In this document: piece by piece, positions 54,604 to 64,000 of the stretch | Numbering within the stretch: the first letter of the stretch is position 1 | Layout of the letters: each line of letters opens with the position of its first letter | Assembly (NCBI GenBank): GCA_030847615.1 | Contig: JAUMIR010000001.1 | Location: 288,636,187 to 288,700,186, forward strand | DNA: 64,000 bases | From: Gambelia wislizenii | Lineage: Eukaryota; Chordata; Lepidosauria; Squamata; Crotaphytidae | Reading direction: 5' to 3' | Notes under the pieces: generated by a model | Databases searched by the model: none | What the model was told of the DNA's origin: nothing | Seen by the model: only the letters and a program-made list of their open reading frames with translations | Translations under genes and position numbers: made by a program

Positions 54604-57119
54604 GGTCAGTAGTTGTTGTGTCTATTTAGAAACCCATCTCACCAAATTCAATGGGATTTTCTCCCAGGCTAGTAAGTCAAGAGAGGACCACAGTCTTACT
54701 TTCCCATCAGAATGAGATCAGGGCCAATGTAGAATCCCCCTGTCTCTACAGATGGTGGATCCACCTGTCTCTACAGAATTCTTGTGGATTTTTCACAGCT
54801 TAGCTATATGTCCATGCAGCTTGTACTATTTTACAGGCACTCCATAGAGATGAACAACAGGGTAACCACAAAATCGCAATGGCAATACAGTAACATTTGG
54901 AGGATGCTTCAGCTACCTTCCCAGTCTTTTCTGCATCAATCCACCTGCAAAAATCCACAGCCAGCTCTTTGCAGAGTGCCAGTGTAGGTTTGTGCTGCAG
55001 ACAAAAGACACCCCAGAAAGGGGAAGACAGATATGCCACTTAAATTAAATAGGAAATGAATTGGCCAGCGTGCTGGCTTGTCTGCTGAGACAAATCATAG
55101 ACAACATGTCTCTCAACAACAGAACTTATTTGTTTTCTCTTGCCAACAGATTCATCACTGCCCAGGCAAAACAGGCAAAATACATTAGTGTCATGGTAAA
55201 CTGATAAAGAGAAGTGCCTCAATCTAGCATCCTCAATGGCGAAAGTCTTCGGGCTGTATTGATCCATGTTCTATAAATCTTGTTTTCTGTCTGCAGAAGT
55301 GAATCAGGAATGACCCTTAAGGTTAACAAACATTGTAATGTCTTTCAGCTGGGGCAGATGTCTATGTGCACCACACATTGTATTTGGTCAAGTCCCATCT
55401 TGTCATTTTCCTGCCAAGGAGCTTAACTAATTGTTGACTATCATAAGAGAGTATGATGGAAGAAGCAAAGAAGTCCTACCACTTTTGGTCTACCCCATCC
55501 CACTCTACCCCCCCCCCCAAAAAAAAAGTGCGGTGAGGGGAAATCTCCTTTTAGCCTTAACAAGCACTCAAAGCCATGTAGCGGAAAACAAGCAATGAAT
55601 TAGTCAGCAGGAGTCTTCTTCACTGAAATTTGTAGAAGTTTATGTAATTGGCATGCCAGGATCTTTAGATGCTTAGAATCAGACCTGATTAAGCTTCTGT
55701 CTTTTGGGGGAGGAGTTTTTTCCTCCTTTGTTTTGATAAACTTTTGAAATGGGTCATTCATCTTTTCTTTTGTTGTTGGCTTACTTAGTAGCTTTTCAGA
55801 ATACAGGCATAATGTAGCCTTCATTCTGCTAGTAGAAAGCTATAATGTAAACCTATGTCTTGCAACTTGGGACATAAAGTGAGATGCAAATGCAAAGTGC
55901 TTACTTATTTCATTTGTATCTCACTTTTCAACCAACTGATGCTCAAGGAGGTTTAAAACAATGAAACATGAAGCAGCATGCAAAATAACAATCCAAACTT
56001 TCTAGCACTACAGTTGATAAGAAAACTGCCTATTTCATTTACCACACAGAAGTGGAAAGAATGCTGTGTGATCACATAATACCACTCCAGAGTACATTTG
56101 TATCTCCACTCTCACTCTCTCACACACACCCATTTTCAAAGCACATGGCAGCGTGACAGCCAGACACTTAGTCAAGCCATGTGTTTTGCTTCTAAATTCT
56201 TTTAACAACTACATCATAAAGGAAGTATGACAAATACCTTTCCAAATGTTTGTTTCCTGATCTTTGGGGTGCTTTCCTCTCTGACAACCTTTGAATTCAT
56301 GGAAAAACGTTTGAGTGCTAACATTTTGTTGTGCACCCCTGATTATAAGTAATCAAAGCGCTCTTTAAATCAAAACACTTTTGCTTGCAAGTGGGAGGTC
56401 AAGGAAGAAAGACTCCAATGGACTTCACTTGGCAAGGAGTTTCATAGCCTAAAAGCAGACAAGGAGGCCAATTTAGAAATATGCATTCCCCAAAATTAAC
56501 CTGTTTTCCCTTCTACAGCAGGATTTCCTGAAATATTATTGCCTCAACAATCAGATTTGCAAATTATTTCTGTGCCTCTTTTCCAATAACCAATCACAAA
56601 ACAAGCACATGAAAGCCAAGCTGCCTAGGTGAGGAAAAACATGCTCTATGGCAAATGGACATTATTTGTCACATTGGGGGAGGGGAACCACTTCTACAAA
56701 ATAAGATAGTACTAAAGGTTATTATTTAGCTTGACTATGAGGATGTCCTTTCCTGAGTTCCTAGCAAATACATTTCAGATATTGGTGGGTGAATTAAAAG
56801 AAGAGACTCTCAAACTTCCCAAACTCAGGCAGGCAGAAGCATTCTGTACCAGCTGAAATTTCTAAGCATTTTTTTTCATGTAAAGGAAGTTACAGCAGGC
56901 CAAAATTGGTAGGTGAAGAAGAATGCACCAATTTTACAAAAAAAGAAAAACTTAAGCATTTCTTGCTAAGTTAAAAAAAAATACTCATTAACTACATGGT
57001 TGTAAGGAGAAGTATTTTCATCTATTTGCTCCCTGATTAGGCACGTCTTAGACCTCATTCCTTTTGTGTCATTGATTTGCAGTATGGTTTTCATAGTTGT
57101 GGCTATATTTGGTAAGCAG
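54604..57119. other. Mostly unclassified spacer
   Basis: No gene. An L2-type tail may lie at about 55898-55990 (TTGTATCTCACTTTTCAACC and GGAGGTTTAAAAC, minus strand). A C-run followed by an A-run occurs at 55508-55527. Confidence 0.35.
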
Positions 57120-58781
57120 ATTTCCTGTGAAGCATGAATGCTTCTTTAATAAGTTAATCAGCCCAGCCCATTGGACACGATAAAAATTTACGACAGGTTT
57201 CACTTTGCCCTGCTGAATGGAACCTTGTACAGTCTGCTAAAAGTGTCAGCGTTTACGAAGAAGGAAAGACATTTATCGTTAAAGTTAAATGCGATAAAGC
57301 TTATGGCATGGCAGCCATCTTCCTCTCTGCTCACACCTTTCCTGGCATAACCTACAGCAGGACTTGGCACAGATTATTAAAGCTAAAAGAGTGCAGTTTC
57401 TAAGGGATTACCTCGGGTGCTCTTATTGTTACGTCATCATTGACAATATCAAGGCAAAACTCTGGGAACTAATGGAGCCCTCCCTCCCTCCCTCCCCCCA
57501 CTTTAGACATGGAAAGGTCAAGCTAGTTTTCACCATTTTCTATGTGTGTCGCTCTCAATATAGCAACAGAGCCCCTCATAGAAAACAATGTAAGTAAATG
57601 TCTCCACACCACTACTAGTCACCTGATCAAAAGTCAATGTTGAAAAACACTCCTAATGACTGTCTCTTATGCATCAGTGCACCTACTAATGAGCTGCCAG
57701 AAAAGGCTTTGCAAAGCTTTGCAGAGATAGAGCAGGAATGTGAGTAGCCTGAGATATAACTTCCCCGCTGTGATCCTTGCCTTTTTACTAACAGGGAGCC
57801 CAGACTCAGAGCTACTAATGAGCAGGCTGTAGAGGGTGTCCAAACCAATGCCGGCTGTAGCCATTCCACCTGTCTGCTTCCAGATACATGATATGGGTGC
57901 ATGACAGTGAAGGGCCTTGTGGCAGCTCGTGTTTAAATAATTCAGATATTTTCATTGATTTCTTCCACCCACCCACCCCACCCCACTACACACTTTCCCC
58001 ATGATGATGTTTGTCTTTATAGCTCTCTTCAGTAGCAATGAGCACCCTGTTTTTGGAACAGGGGTAGCAGTACAGCAGCACCTTTCACTCAGTCAGTTTT
58101 ACACTTCAGAAAATTGGTATCCACAGGGTTGTCTCAGGAGCAACACAGAACATAACACGGATGCCTCTAAAATGCTCTCTGTGTGTGTGTGTGTGTGCAC
58201 ATGCATACCAGTTATTTGTAAAGCCCATGGCTTGTGAAAAAAATTCTTGAAATAAACGCCTGCTCCAAATGTTCTTTTCTCAAATTCGGAGCATGCCATC
58301 TGTTTGATGCTAATCGGAAGCGCAAATGACACGAACAAGAGAGCAGGCATCTCAAAGGCCTCCTGCTTGATATTGTTAGCCACAGTCAAAAAGACAGCAG
58401 GAGAGCACTGTAAAGCCGTTACTCAACTCCAGTGGGCCAGTTTATAAACAGAAGTAATTGCAGTACACCTTTCAACCCCACACTAATTTTGTTAAGAGAT
58501 TTGGGTGATTTTGTGGTCCTTCTGGCATTTGTTAGATGTTATCTGCCTTCTTCCTCTTTTGCTATCAACTGATAGTCCTGGGAGAAGAGAGACAGATTAA
58601 ATTTGCTTACTTGCAATAAACAAGTTGTGTGTCCCATTAAGCAGGTTCCTCCCCCCACCCCACACACAGTTTTACCCTCATTCTTTCCTACCTCCAGAAA
58701 TCCTTAGTCCAGATGATCCATTGTAGTGGTACAATTTCTTACTTCACTTGGTGCCTGGCACTTTAGACTGGTTGTCCTATA
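57120..58781. other. No recognised gene; possible conserved-looking block
   Basis: 57120-57470 has no repeat words, mixed base composition and motifs such as ACATTTATCGTTAAAGTTAA; it is my best guess here for conserved non-coding DNA, but unproven. Simple runs: (CCCT)n at 57479-57497 and (TG)n at about 58179-58197. Confidence 0.3.
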
Positions 58782-59131
58782 GGGCTTATCGCACAAGGGA
58801 AGGGAAGGGAAGGGAAGGGAAGGGAAGGGAAGGGAAGGGAAGGGAAGGGAAGGGAAGGGAAGGGGAAGCATCCCACCTTGCCTTATCACACAATGTCAGT
58901 GGGTTTCAACTGTTCTCCCGTTCCAGTCCCATGGGAGACGGTGGTAAAGGCGGGTCTTTTTGTTGACAGATTTTTCCATTTAGCAAAAAGTCTTGTGTCT
59001 ACCACCATCTCCCATGGGACCGAAATGAGAAAACAGCTGAAACATGCCAACCATGCAATAAGGCAAGGCAGGACGTGCTGCTCTCAGCCCTCAGGGTGCA
59101 CTGCTGCTTCATTCCCTCATGCAATAAGCCC
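58782..59131. mobile_element. TIR element with expanded GGGAA array
   Basis: The left end GGGCTTATCGCACAAGGGAA pairs with the right end TTCCCTCATGCAATAAGCCC. Inner arms GTTCCAGTCCCATGGGAGAC and ATCTCCCATGGGACCGAAAT fold back near 58920 and 59004. Flanking CTATA and CCATG match at three of five positions only. The left terminal region contains the pentanucleotide array 58795-58868. It is likely related to the F5 group by its CTTATCGCA end, but this is weaker than for the other members. Confidence 0.6.
58795..58868. repeat. (GGGAA)n microsatellite
   Basis: About 14 nearly perfect GGGAA units. It seems to have grown from the AAGGGAA at the end of the surrounding TIR element, whose right end has only one TTCCC. 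Confidence 0.95.
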
Positions 59132-61380
59132 CCATGTTCTGCCACGATGAAAAAGTAATGCTGGAAAAATCAAGTATTACATGCCACAGCCATCCCTTCT
59201 TAACATGGATGGTTCTTATATGTGTACATTTAACAGAAAAAAAACATGATTACAGAAGCATTTTCCAATGGGTAGATGCAGACAGATATGGATTATAGCC
59301 AAGATTCCATTAGACAGCGGTGGAACATAAAGCTCTGCAAGCATACTTACACTGGAGGTTCAGAAGGTAACAGGTGCCCCTTCTTTCTTGATCACACTAA
59401 AGCAACTAAACAGTGCAAGGGTGTACCCTGTGTGGCAGAGCTGTGTGACCTGGTGCATTTAGCTGTTGTTTCCTGTGTGGCCAGGGGAAAAGGAGAGACC
59501 ATCACACTCCCAAGCTCCAAGAATGTGAAGGCTGCTCTTTTTACCCTTGCTGAAAAATGACGGCTGGACAGCACCAGCGCACAGTCCTCCCCCAGCCACT
59601 GATTGGCTATGCAGATGTGTGCCAATGCCACCCAGTTGCTATTATGCAGCAAGAATGGAAAGCTCAGTGCTGAGAAGTGCTGGATGCCTCCTTATGCAAT
59701 GGCTCCCAAAGCAATTACACTAGCATAAACCCCAGTTATGCCAGTGCATGTCCCTAGGAGGATTCCGTATATCTATCTATGCAGAGCCATAGCAGTGTGA
59801 GCCATACTCAAGACAGTTTTTATGCTCTGTATTAATACTAGAGGCACCTATTTATACTACATCAAAATTGGGCGCATCAGCGATAGGCTGATGCTGAGCC
59901 CCAAATGGGCTCAATTTTTCCTCCCTTTTGCAAGCTTGAAACAGGGGGAAAGCATTTTGGACTTTCTTCACACAGGGTAGAAGAAATCATTAAAAACAAA
60001 ATTGCCCTGTGAGGGGCTCACTCTGGAAAATGGTGAGGCCGGTATTTATTCTGGATACGGTGTCTTCTGTTCTGTGTTCTGAACATACTTGCAGTGACAG
60101 TGCTACAGTCAGCAACACAGATGACTCCCCACCACACCCTATACTCTAATGTTTGTATGAAACCATACCATAATGAGACACCCTTAGAAGATGTTGGATG
60201 GATCCTGTAGTGGTCCTGGGGACTCCTAACCTTTCCAACAATGGCCAGAGCGACAGGTTCTCATACGTCATCACACAGCCCATTCAAATAGAGGCAGAGG
60301 AGCACATAGGGTGGGGTGGCTTTTTTATGATAAAGAAAACAATCATAAAATGCACTACAATGTCTTATCTCAATCAGCCATCCCTGAGTGAGGATCTTCA
60401 GAGTTTCTCTTGATGCTCCAAAATGTCTCTCCCCACCTCCATATAATTCTGCTTTCTTCTAGCCAACATATGTTTGAGCCAAGCTGAGTAAAAAAAATTC
60501 AGCTCAGGTTTACAATGGGCAGATATCCTCTAGTCAGCTGTAGGGTAATTCTGTATTTATTTCCTCTCAAAGCCCTCCCTCCTTCCCTTGTGGCCCTTCC
60601 ATCTTCCTGTCATTCAGTGATGGGACAATGTTTTCTAGACTATCAGAATTTCCCTGTGCTTGTCAGATGCAGCATGGATTTGATCAAGAAACCTAATGTG
60701 CCCTCATTCAGACTGTTTCTGCTCATTTTCTGGATGGAATGGAGGGAATGATAGGACACAGAGCCTATCTGCTGTGATGGGTACAGAATGGTGGATATAT
60801 TCAACAGGTTGGCAGCATTTTAAAAATCACACTTAAACCTCCTTTTCTAAACCTCATTGCTTCTTAATGAACTTTCTCTAAGAATACAGATTTTCCTTCT
60901 TTCCAAAGTGGCAAGTTTTTAGACGCCTTCTGAGGCTGGGGTCTGTACAAGTCTATGAAGTTGAATCCATGCATTTGGGTCCAGCACTGGGTACAGAAGG
61001 AAAGGATTGTCAGTTTTTCTGTAGCTATTAATAGAACCAACACTAGGAAGTAATTCATGATGAGTAATGTTGTTACTTGCCGTGTGTTACTTTTAGGGGT
61101 AACAAGTGGCATTAGCATTATATTTTACCATGTACTGCAATGACCATGCTAATTTGCTGCAAAAATTATTACTGTTTGTTTGTTTGTTTGAGTGCAGGGG
61201 TACATACATGTGTTGTTCTTACCTTTAGAATATGAAATGGCCTGAGGAGTTTTCAAGGGTTTGACCCCAGTTAGAGAAATATGGAATCCTATTGGCAGCT
61301 GGGCTGGTAATTCAAAATCAGAATAGAGTGATTAGACACTCTAGCCACTCCAGGAAGCGCCACTGACTGCTTCAGTCAAG
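59132..61380. other. No recognised gene or element
   Basis: Unique-looking sequence with a (GTTT)n run at about 61172-61190. Frames are short and without known domains. Confidence 0.35.
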
Positions 61381-64000
61381 GGTTTTTTTTTTGTTTTTTT
61401 TTAAGGGTAAGGAATATCTTCCTGGCCACCTTGTAAAGTTAATGTAAATGATAACACTCTTCCCTTCTCACTTTCAAAATAAGTAGCAATACAAGCAATA
61501 TAAAGCAATGTAAGAAGCAATGCAACATATTATTGCTGAAGTCTCCGAAATGCTACCATTAACAAATTGTTCTTTGGAGCTTGTAATCAACAACATTCCA
61601 ATTTCTTATATTCACAATTTTGCTTTTTTACATCCATATTTTCAACATAATTTTTCTTCCTTTTTCTTCCATACATTCCTTCATTCAGTTTCGATCCATT
61701 TTACTTTTTACTTACTTTATACTCTATATCTCAGCTATTCTTCTATACATCCTCATTCTATGACTTCCTTACATACAATCCTAAGTAAACAAGTTTTTTT
61801 CCCCTTATACCTCTTATAGACTTCTTATATGCCTCTGTCGTTACCTCTTTTTACACCTTTCTTATTCCATCTCAGTTCAAATTATCACATATCCATCTTA
61901 TTCTCTTTCATCTTAACTCTTCCTCTCTTATCTTCAAGACTCCATGCTTTTAATTATAACTCTTTACGATCATTCCTATCAATTTCCAATTCCTGTCGTC
62001 TCCTCTTTTTTTTTTCTATAATATTATGTTAAATTATAATAGCAACATATTTTTTACCCCTTCCGCTTCTCCATTGTCCTTCCAATATTTCATCATCGGT
62101 AACCATTTTTCCATTGATTTCTTTTTAGGTGTGTCCCTTAACCTATTTGTTAAGCTATCCAACTCTATCATATCTATCAATTTACTTAACCAATCTGTTA
62201 TCTCTGGAGTATCTGACCTCTTCCATTTTTGTGCGATTAATAATCTAGCCGCCGTTATCATATATAACATCACTTTCCAAAACTGTCTTTCATCTTTTTT
62301 CTCTAAAACACTTGTCATATTTAGCAAATATAACTCAGGTCTTAATTCATATTCAATTTGCAGTATCTTCTTCATTAGCTTATGTACTTTCTCCCAAAAT
62401 TCTTTAATCAACCTGCATTCCCACCACATATGTATTAGTGTTCCCTTATTTTCTTGGCATTTCCAACAATTACTTATAGTTATTATACCCATTTTATTTA
62501 ACCTAACTGGCGTGTAATACCACCTATTTACCATCTTTATGTAATTTTCTTTAAGATTTTGAGCCGCCGTAAAGTTATTTGTCTTGTTTCTTGCATTTTC
62601 CCACGCTTCTATTTCCATGTTGTTTCCTATATCTCTGGCCCATTTAACCATATACTCTTTTATGTTCTCTTCTTCTAAATATCTAGTTAATAATAATCGA
62701 TACAATTTAGCTATTTTCTTTTGGTGCATACCCCACAATATTTCATCAAGTTCATTTTTACTCTTTTCTATTCCCTCTTTTTTGATATCTTCTTTAAATT
62801 TCTCTCTTATTTGATAGTAAGTAAACCAACTACCTTCCCAATTTAACTGTTCTCTGGATTTCAAAACATATTCCTCATTACTATCTCTTATTATTATGTC
62901 TTCATATCTCCTACACTGTACCCTATCTTTCCATCTACCAAAAAACGCTTCCTGCGTTGATATCCAACAAGGGATTCCACTGTAAAATTTCGCCTTTATT
63001 TTCTTCCATGTTATTAATAATGCCCTCCGCACATAATGATTATTAAAGTCCTTATTTATTCTATCTTTTCCATACCCAAGATATGCGTGCCACCCGAACC
63101 TGATATTGTGTCCTTCCAAAATCAGCACTTTTTCTTCTTTCAATTTGATCCAGTCCTCCACCCATATTAACACAGCTGCATAATAATATATTTTCAGATC
63201 TGGTAGCTCGCATCCTCCTCTACTTCTAGCATCTGTTAAGTACGCCCATTTAATCCTTGATTTCTTTCCATCCCAAATAAACTTAATTATGTCTTTCCTC
63301 CATTCTTCAAATGGTTTTTCATTTATTATTATCGGGAGATTTTGGAAGAGATAAAGCAGCCTTGGTAATACTATCATTTTACATACTGCTATCTTCCCTA
63401 AGATAGATAGCTTTAAATTCCTCCATTTATCCAAATCTTCTTTTATCTCTTTCCAAACTTTTTTATAATTATTTTCAAATAAATCTGTGTTCCTTTTGGT
63501 TAGCCATAAACCTAGATATCTCACCTTCTTCTCCACTCCACATCCCGCTATTTCTATTAATTCATTTTCTTCCTGTTTCGTCATATTTTTTGTTAACAGC
63601 ACAGATTTATCTTTATTTATTTTGAATCCTGAATGTTTTCCAAATTCTGTTATTGTTTGCATTAATTCTTCCATACACTCCTTCGGCTCTTCCAAAAATA
63701 TCACCATGTCATCTGCGAATGCCCTTAATTTAAATACATGGCCTTTAACTCTCACCCCTGGGATCTTCAAATTTCCTCTTATATTTCTGTTTAAGACTTC
63801 TAAGACTATAATAAATAGGAGTGGTGATAGAGGACACCCTTGTCTGGTGCCCTTTGTCACCTCCATCCTTTCTGTTCTTTCTCCGTTTATTACTATCTGA
63901 GCTTTCTGATTTGTGTATATTTGTTCTATTCTTTTCCTAAAGCTTTCTCCCATCCCCCATCCAATTTCTGGGCCACACTCAATGTAGTATCTGCTACATC
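61381..64000 (-). mobile_element. L1-clade LINE, 3' part, continues beyond window
   Basis: The minus-strand element comprises ORF2 (62034 to the right edge) and an A-rich 3' UTR. Its 3' end is probably marked by the T-runs at 61381-61404, which are the poly-A tail on the other strand. The strand bias is clear: 61600-62030 is pyrimidine-rich on the plus strand. The left boundary could lie up to about 150 bases further right. Its 5' end and target duplication lie outside the window, so its full length is unknown. Confidence 0.85.
62034..64000 (-). CDS. L1 ORF2 protein, C-terminal two-thirds, partial
   Basis: The frame stays open from the right edge to the stop at 62034; the 639-residue part starting at an internal methionine (63953) is only a sub-frame, as the codons upstream of it are also open and L1-like (YYIECGPEIGWG). 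Numbering from that methionine: GTRQGCPLSPLLF at 35-47 and the catalytic FADDM at 79-83 are RT motifs, then LGLWLTKRNTDLFENNY and the thumb/connection region. A C-terminal zinc-knuckle-like C-x2-C-x8-H-x4-C lies at 496-513. ORF2 supplies endonuclease and RT for target-primed reverse transcription; the endonuclease part lies outside the window. No stop or frameshift in about 655 codons suggests a fairly young copy. Confidence 0.9.
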   Translation of the reverse strand, partial: CSRYYIECGPEIGWGMGESFRKRIEQIYTNQKAQIVINGERTERMEVTKGTRQGCPLSPLLFIIVLEVLNRNIRGNLKIPGVRVKGHVFKLRAFADDMVIFLEEPKECMEELMQTITEFGKHSGFKINKDKSVLLTKNMTKQEENELIEIAGCGVEKKVRYLGLWLTKRNTDLFENNYKKVWKEIKEDLDKWRNLKLSILGKIAVCKMIVLPRLLYLFQNLPIIINEKPFEEWRKDIIKFIWDGKKSRIKWAYLTDARSRGGCELPDLKIYYYAAVLIWVEDWIKLKEEKVLILEGHNIRFGWHAYLGYGKDRINKDFNNHYVRRALLITWKKIKAKFYSGIPCWISTQEAFFGRWKDRVQCRRYEDIIIRDSNEEYVLKSREQLNWEGSWFTYYQIREKFKEDIKKEGIEKSKNELDEILWGMHQKKIAKLYRLLLTRYLEEENIKEYMVKWARDIGNNMEIEAWENARNKTNNFTAAQNLKENYIKMVNRWYYTPVRLNKMGIITISNCWKCQENKGTLIHMWWECRLIKEFWEKVHKLMKKILQIEYELRPELYLLNMTSVLEKKDERQFWKVMLYMITAARLLIAQKWKRSDTPEITDWLSKLIDMIELDSLTNRLRDTPKKKSMEKWLPMMKYWKDNGEAEGVKNMLLL

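Noticed and set aside
1..64000. CRISPR arrays, bacterial operons or prophage
   Set aside because: Base composition, microsatellites, SINEs and LINEs show this is vertebrate nuclear DNA; no spaced direct-repeat array of CRISPR type is present.

Overview
This window looks like non-genic nuclear DNA from a reptile, most likely a squamate (lizard or snake). I infer this from the repeat mix. There are CR1 3' ends with the typical terminus reading TTGGACTGGATGGCC-like into TCTATGATTC, an L2-type LINE with endonuclease and RT pieces, L1-clade ORF2 segments, a Penelope-like element, an RTE/Jockey-type LINE in three copies, a 5S rRNA-derived SINE and a tRNA-derived SINE sharing a similar tail (GGGTCGCCATAAGTCG-like), and many small DNA transposons. 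I found no host protein-coding exon, rRNA, tRNA or CRISPR. The only long protein-like frames belong to retrotransposons, and only the L1 frame at the right edge is still open over a long distance.

Layout. 1-12 kb: sparse old repeats (L2 tail, CR1 3' end, a degraded L1 with an imperfect target-site duplication, tRNA and 5S SINEs, Tigger-like MITEs). 12.7-17.8 kb: RTE-like LINE 3' end, a GC-rich element with Tigger-like ends, and a Penelope-like C-terminus split by a solo LTR with a 5-bp duplication (CAACT). 19-23.8 kb: a cluster of MITEs, including a Tigger-like MITE nested in a palindromic hAT-like MITE. 23.9-30.05 kb: one minus-strand L2-type LINE opened by three separate insertions: a 1.68-kb Tigger-ended element with a 148-bp tandem array, a 585-bp TIR element, and a 974-bp Helitron candidate holding an 88-bp G-rich minisatellite. 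30-46.6 kb: mostly unique sequence with scattered MITEs, an L1 fragment with a perfect 17-bp duplication and itself split by CR1, and a second RTE-like copy with an 11-bp duplication. 46.6-52.8 kb: a CR1 split by a 329-bp near-perfect hairpin, a near-full-length RTE-like LINE, and a 5S SINE split by a 439-bp MITE. 52.8-61.4 kb: largely unique sequence. 61.4-64 kb: a minus-strand L1 whose ORF2 runs off the window.

The most unusual signal is a set of at least six non-autonomous DNA elements (21028, 30355, 33713, 44657, 47065, 52310) that share termini of the type GARWTTATCASA and are flanked by 5-bp direct repeats. Three duplications are perfect (CTCTG, CCCTG, CTAAG) and three have one mismatch. 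Five members share a short internal hairpin, and the sixth is an almost perfect 155-bp inverted repeat. Element boundaries were read by eye; family names below are assignments from memory of family features, not database results.
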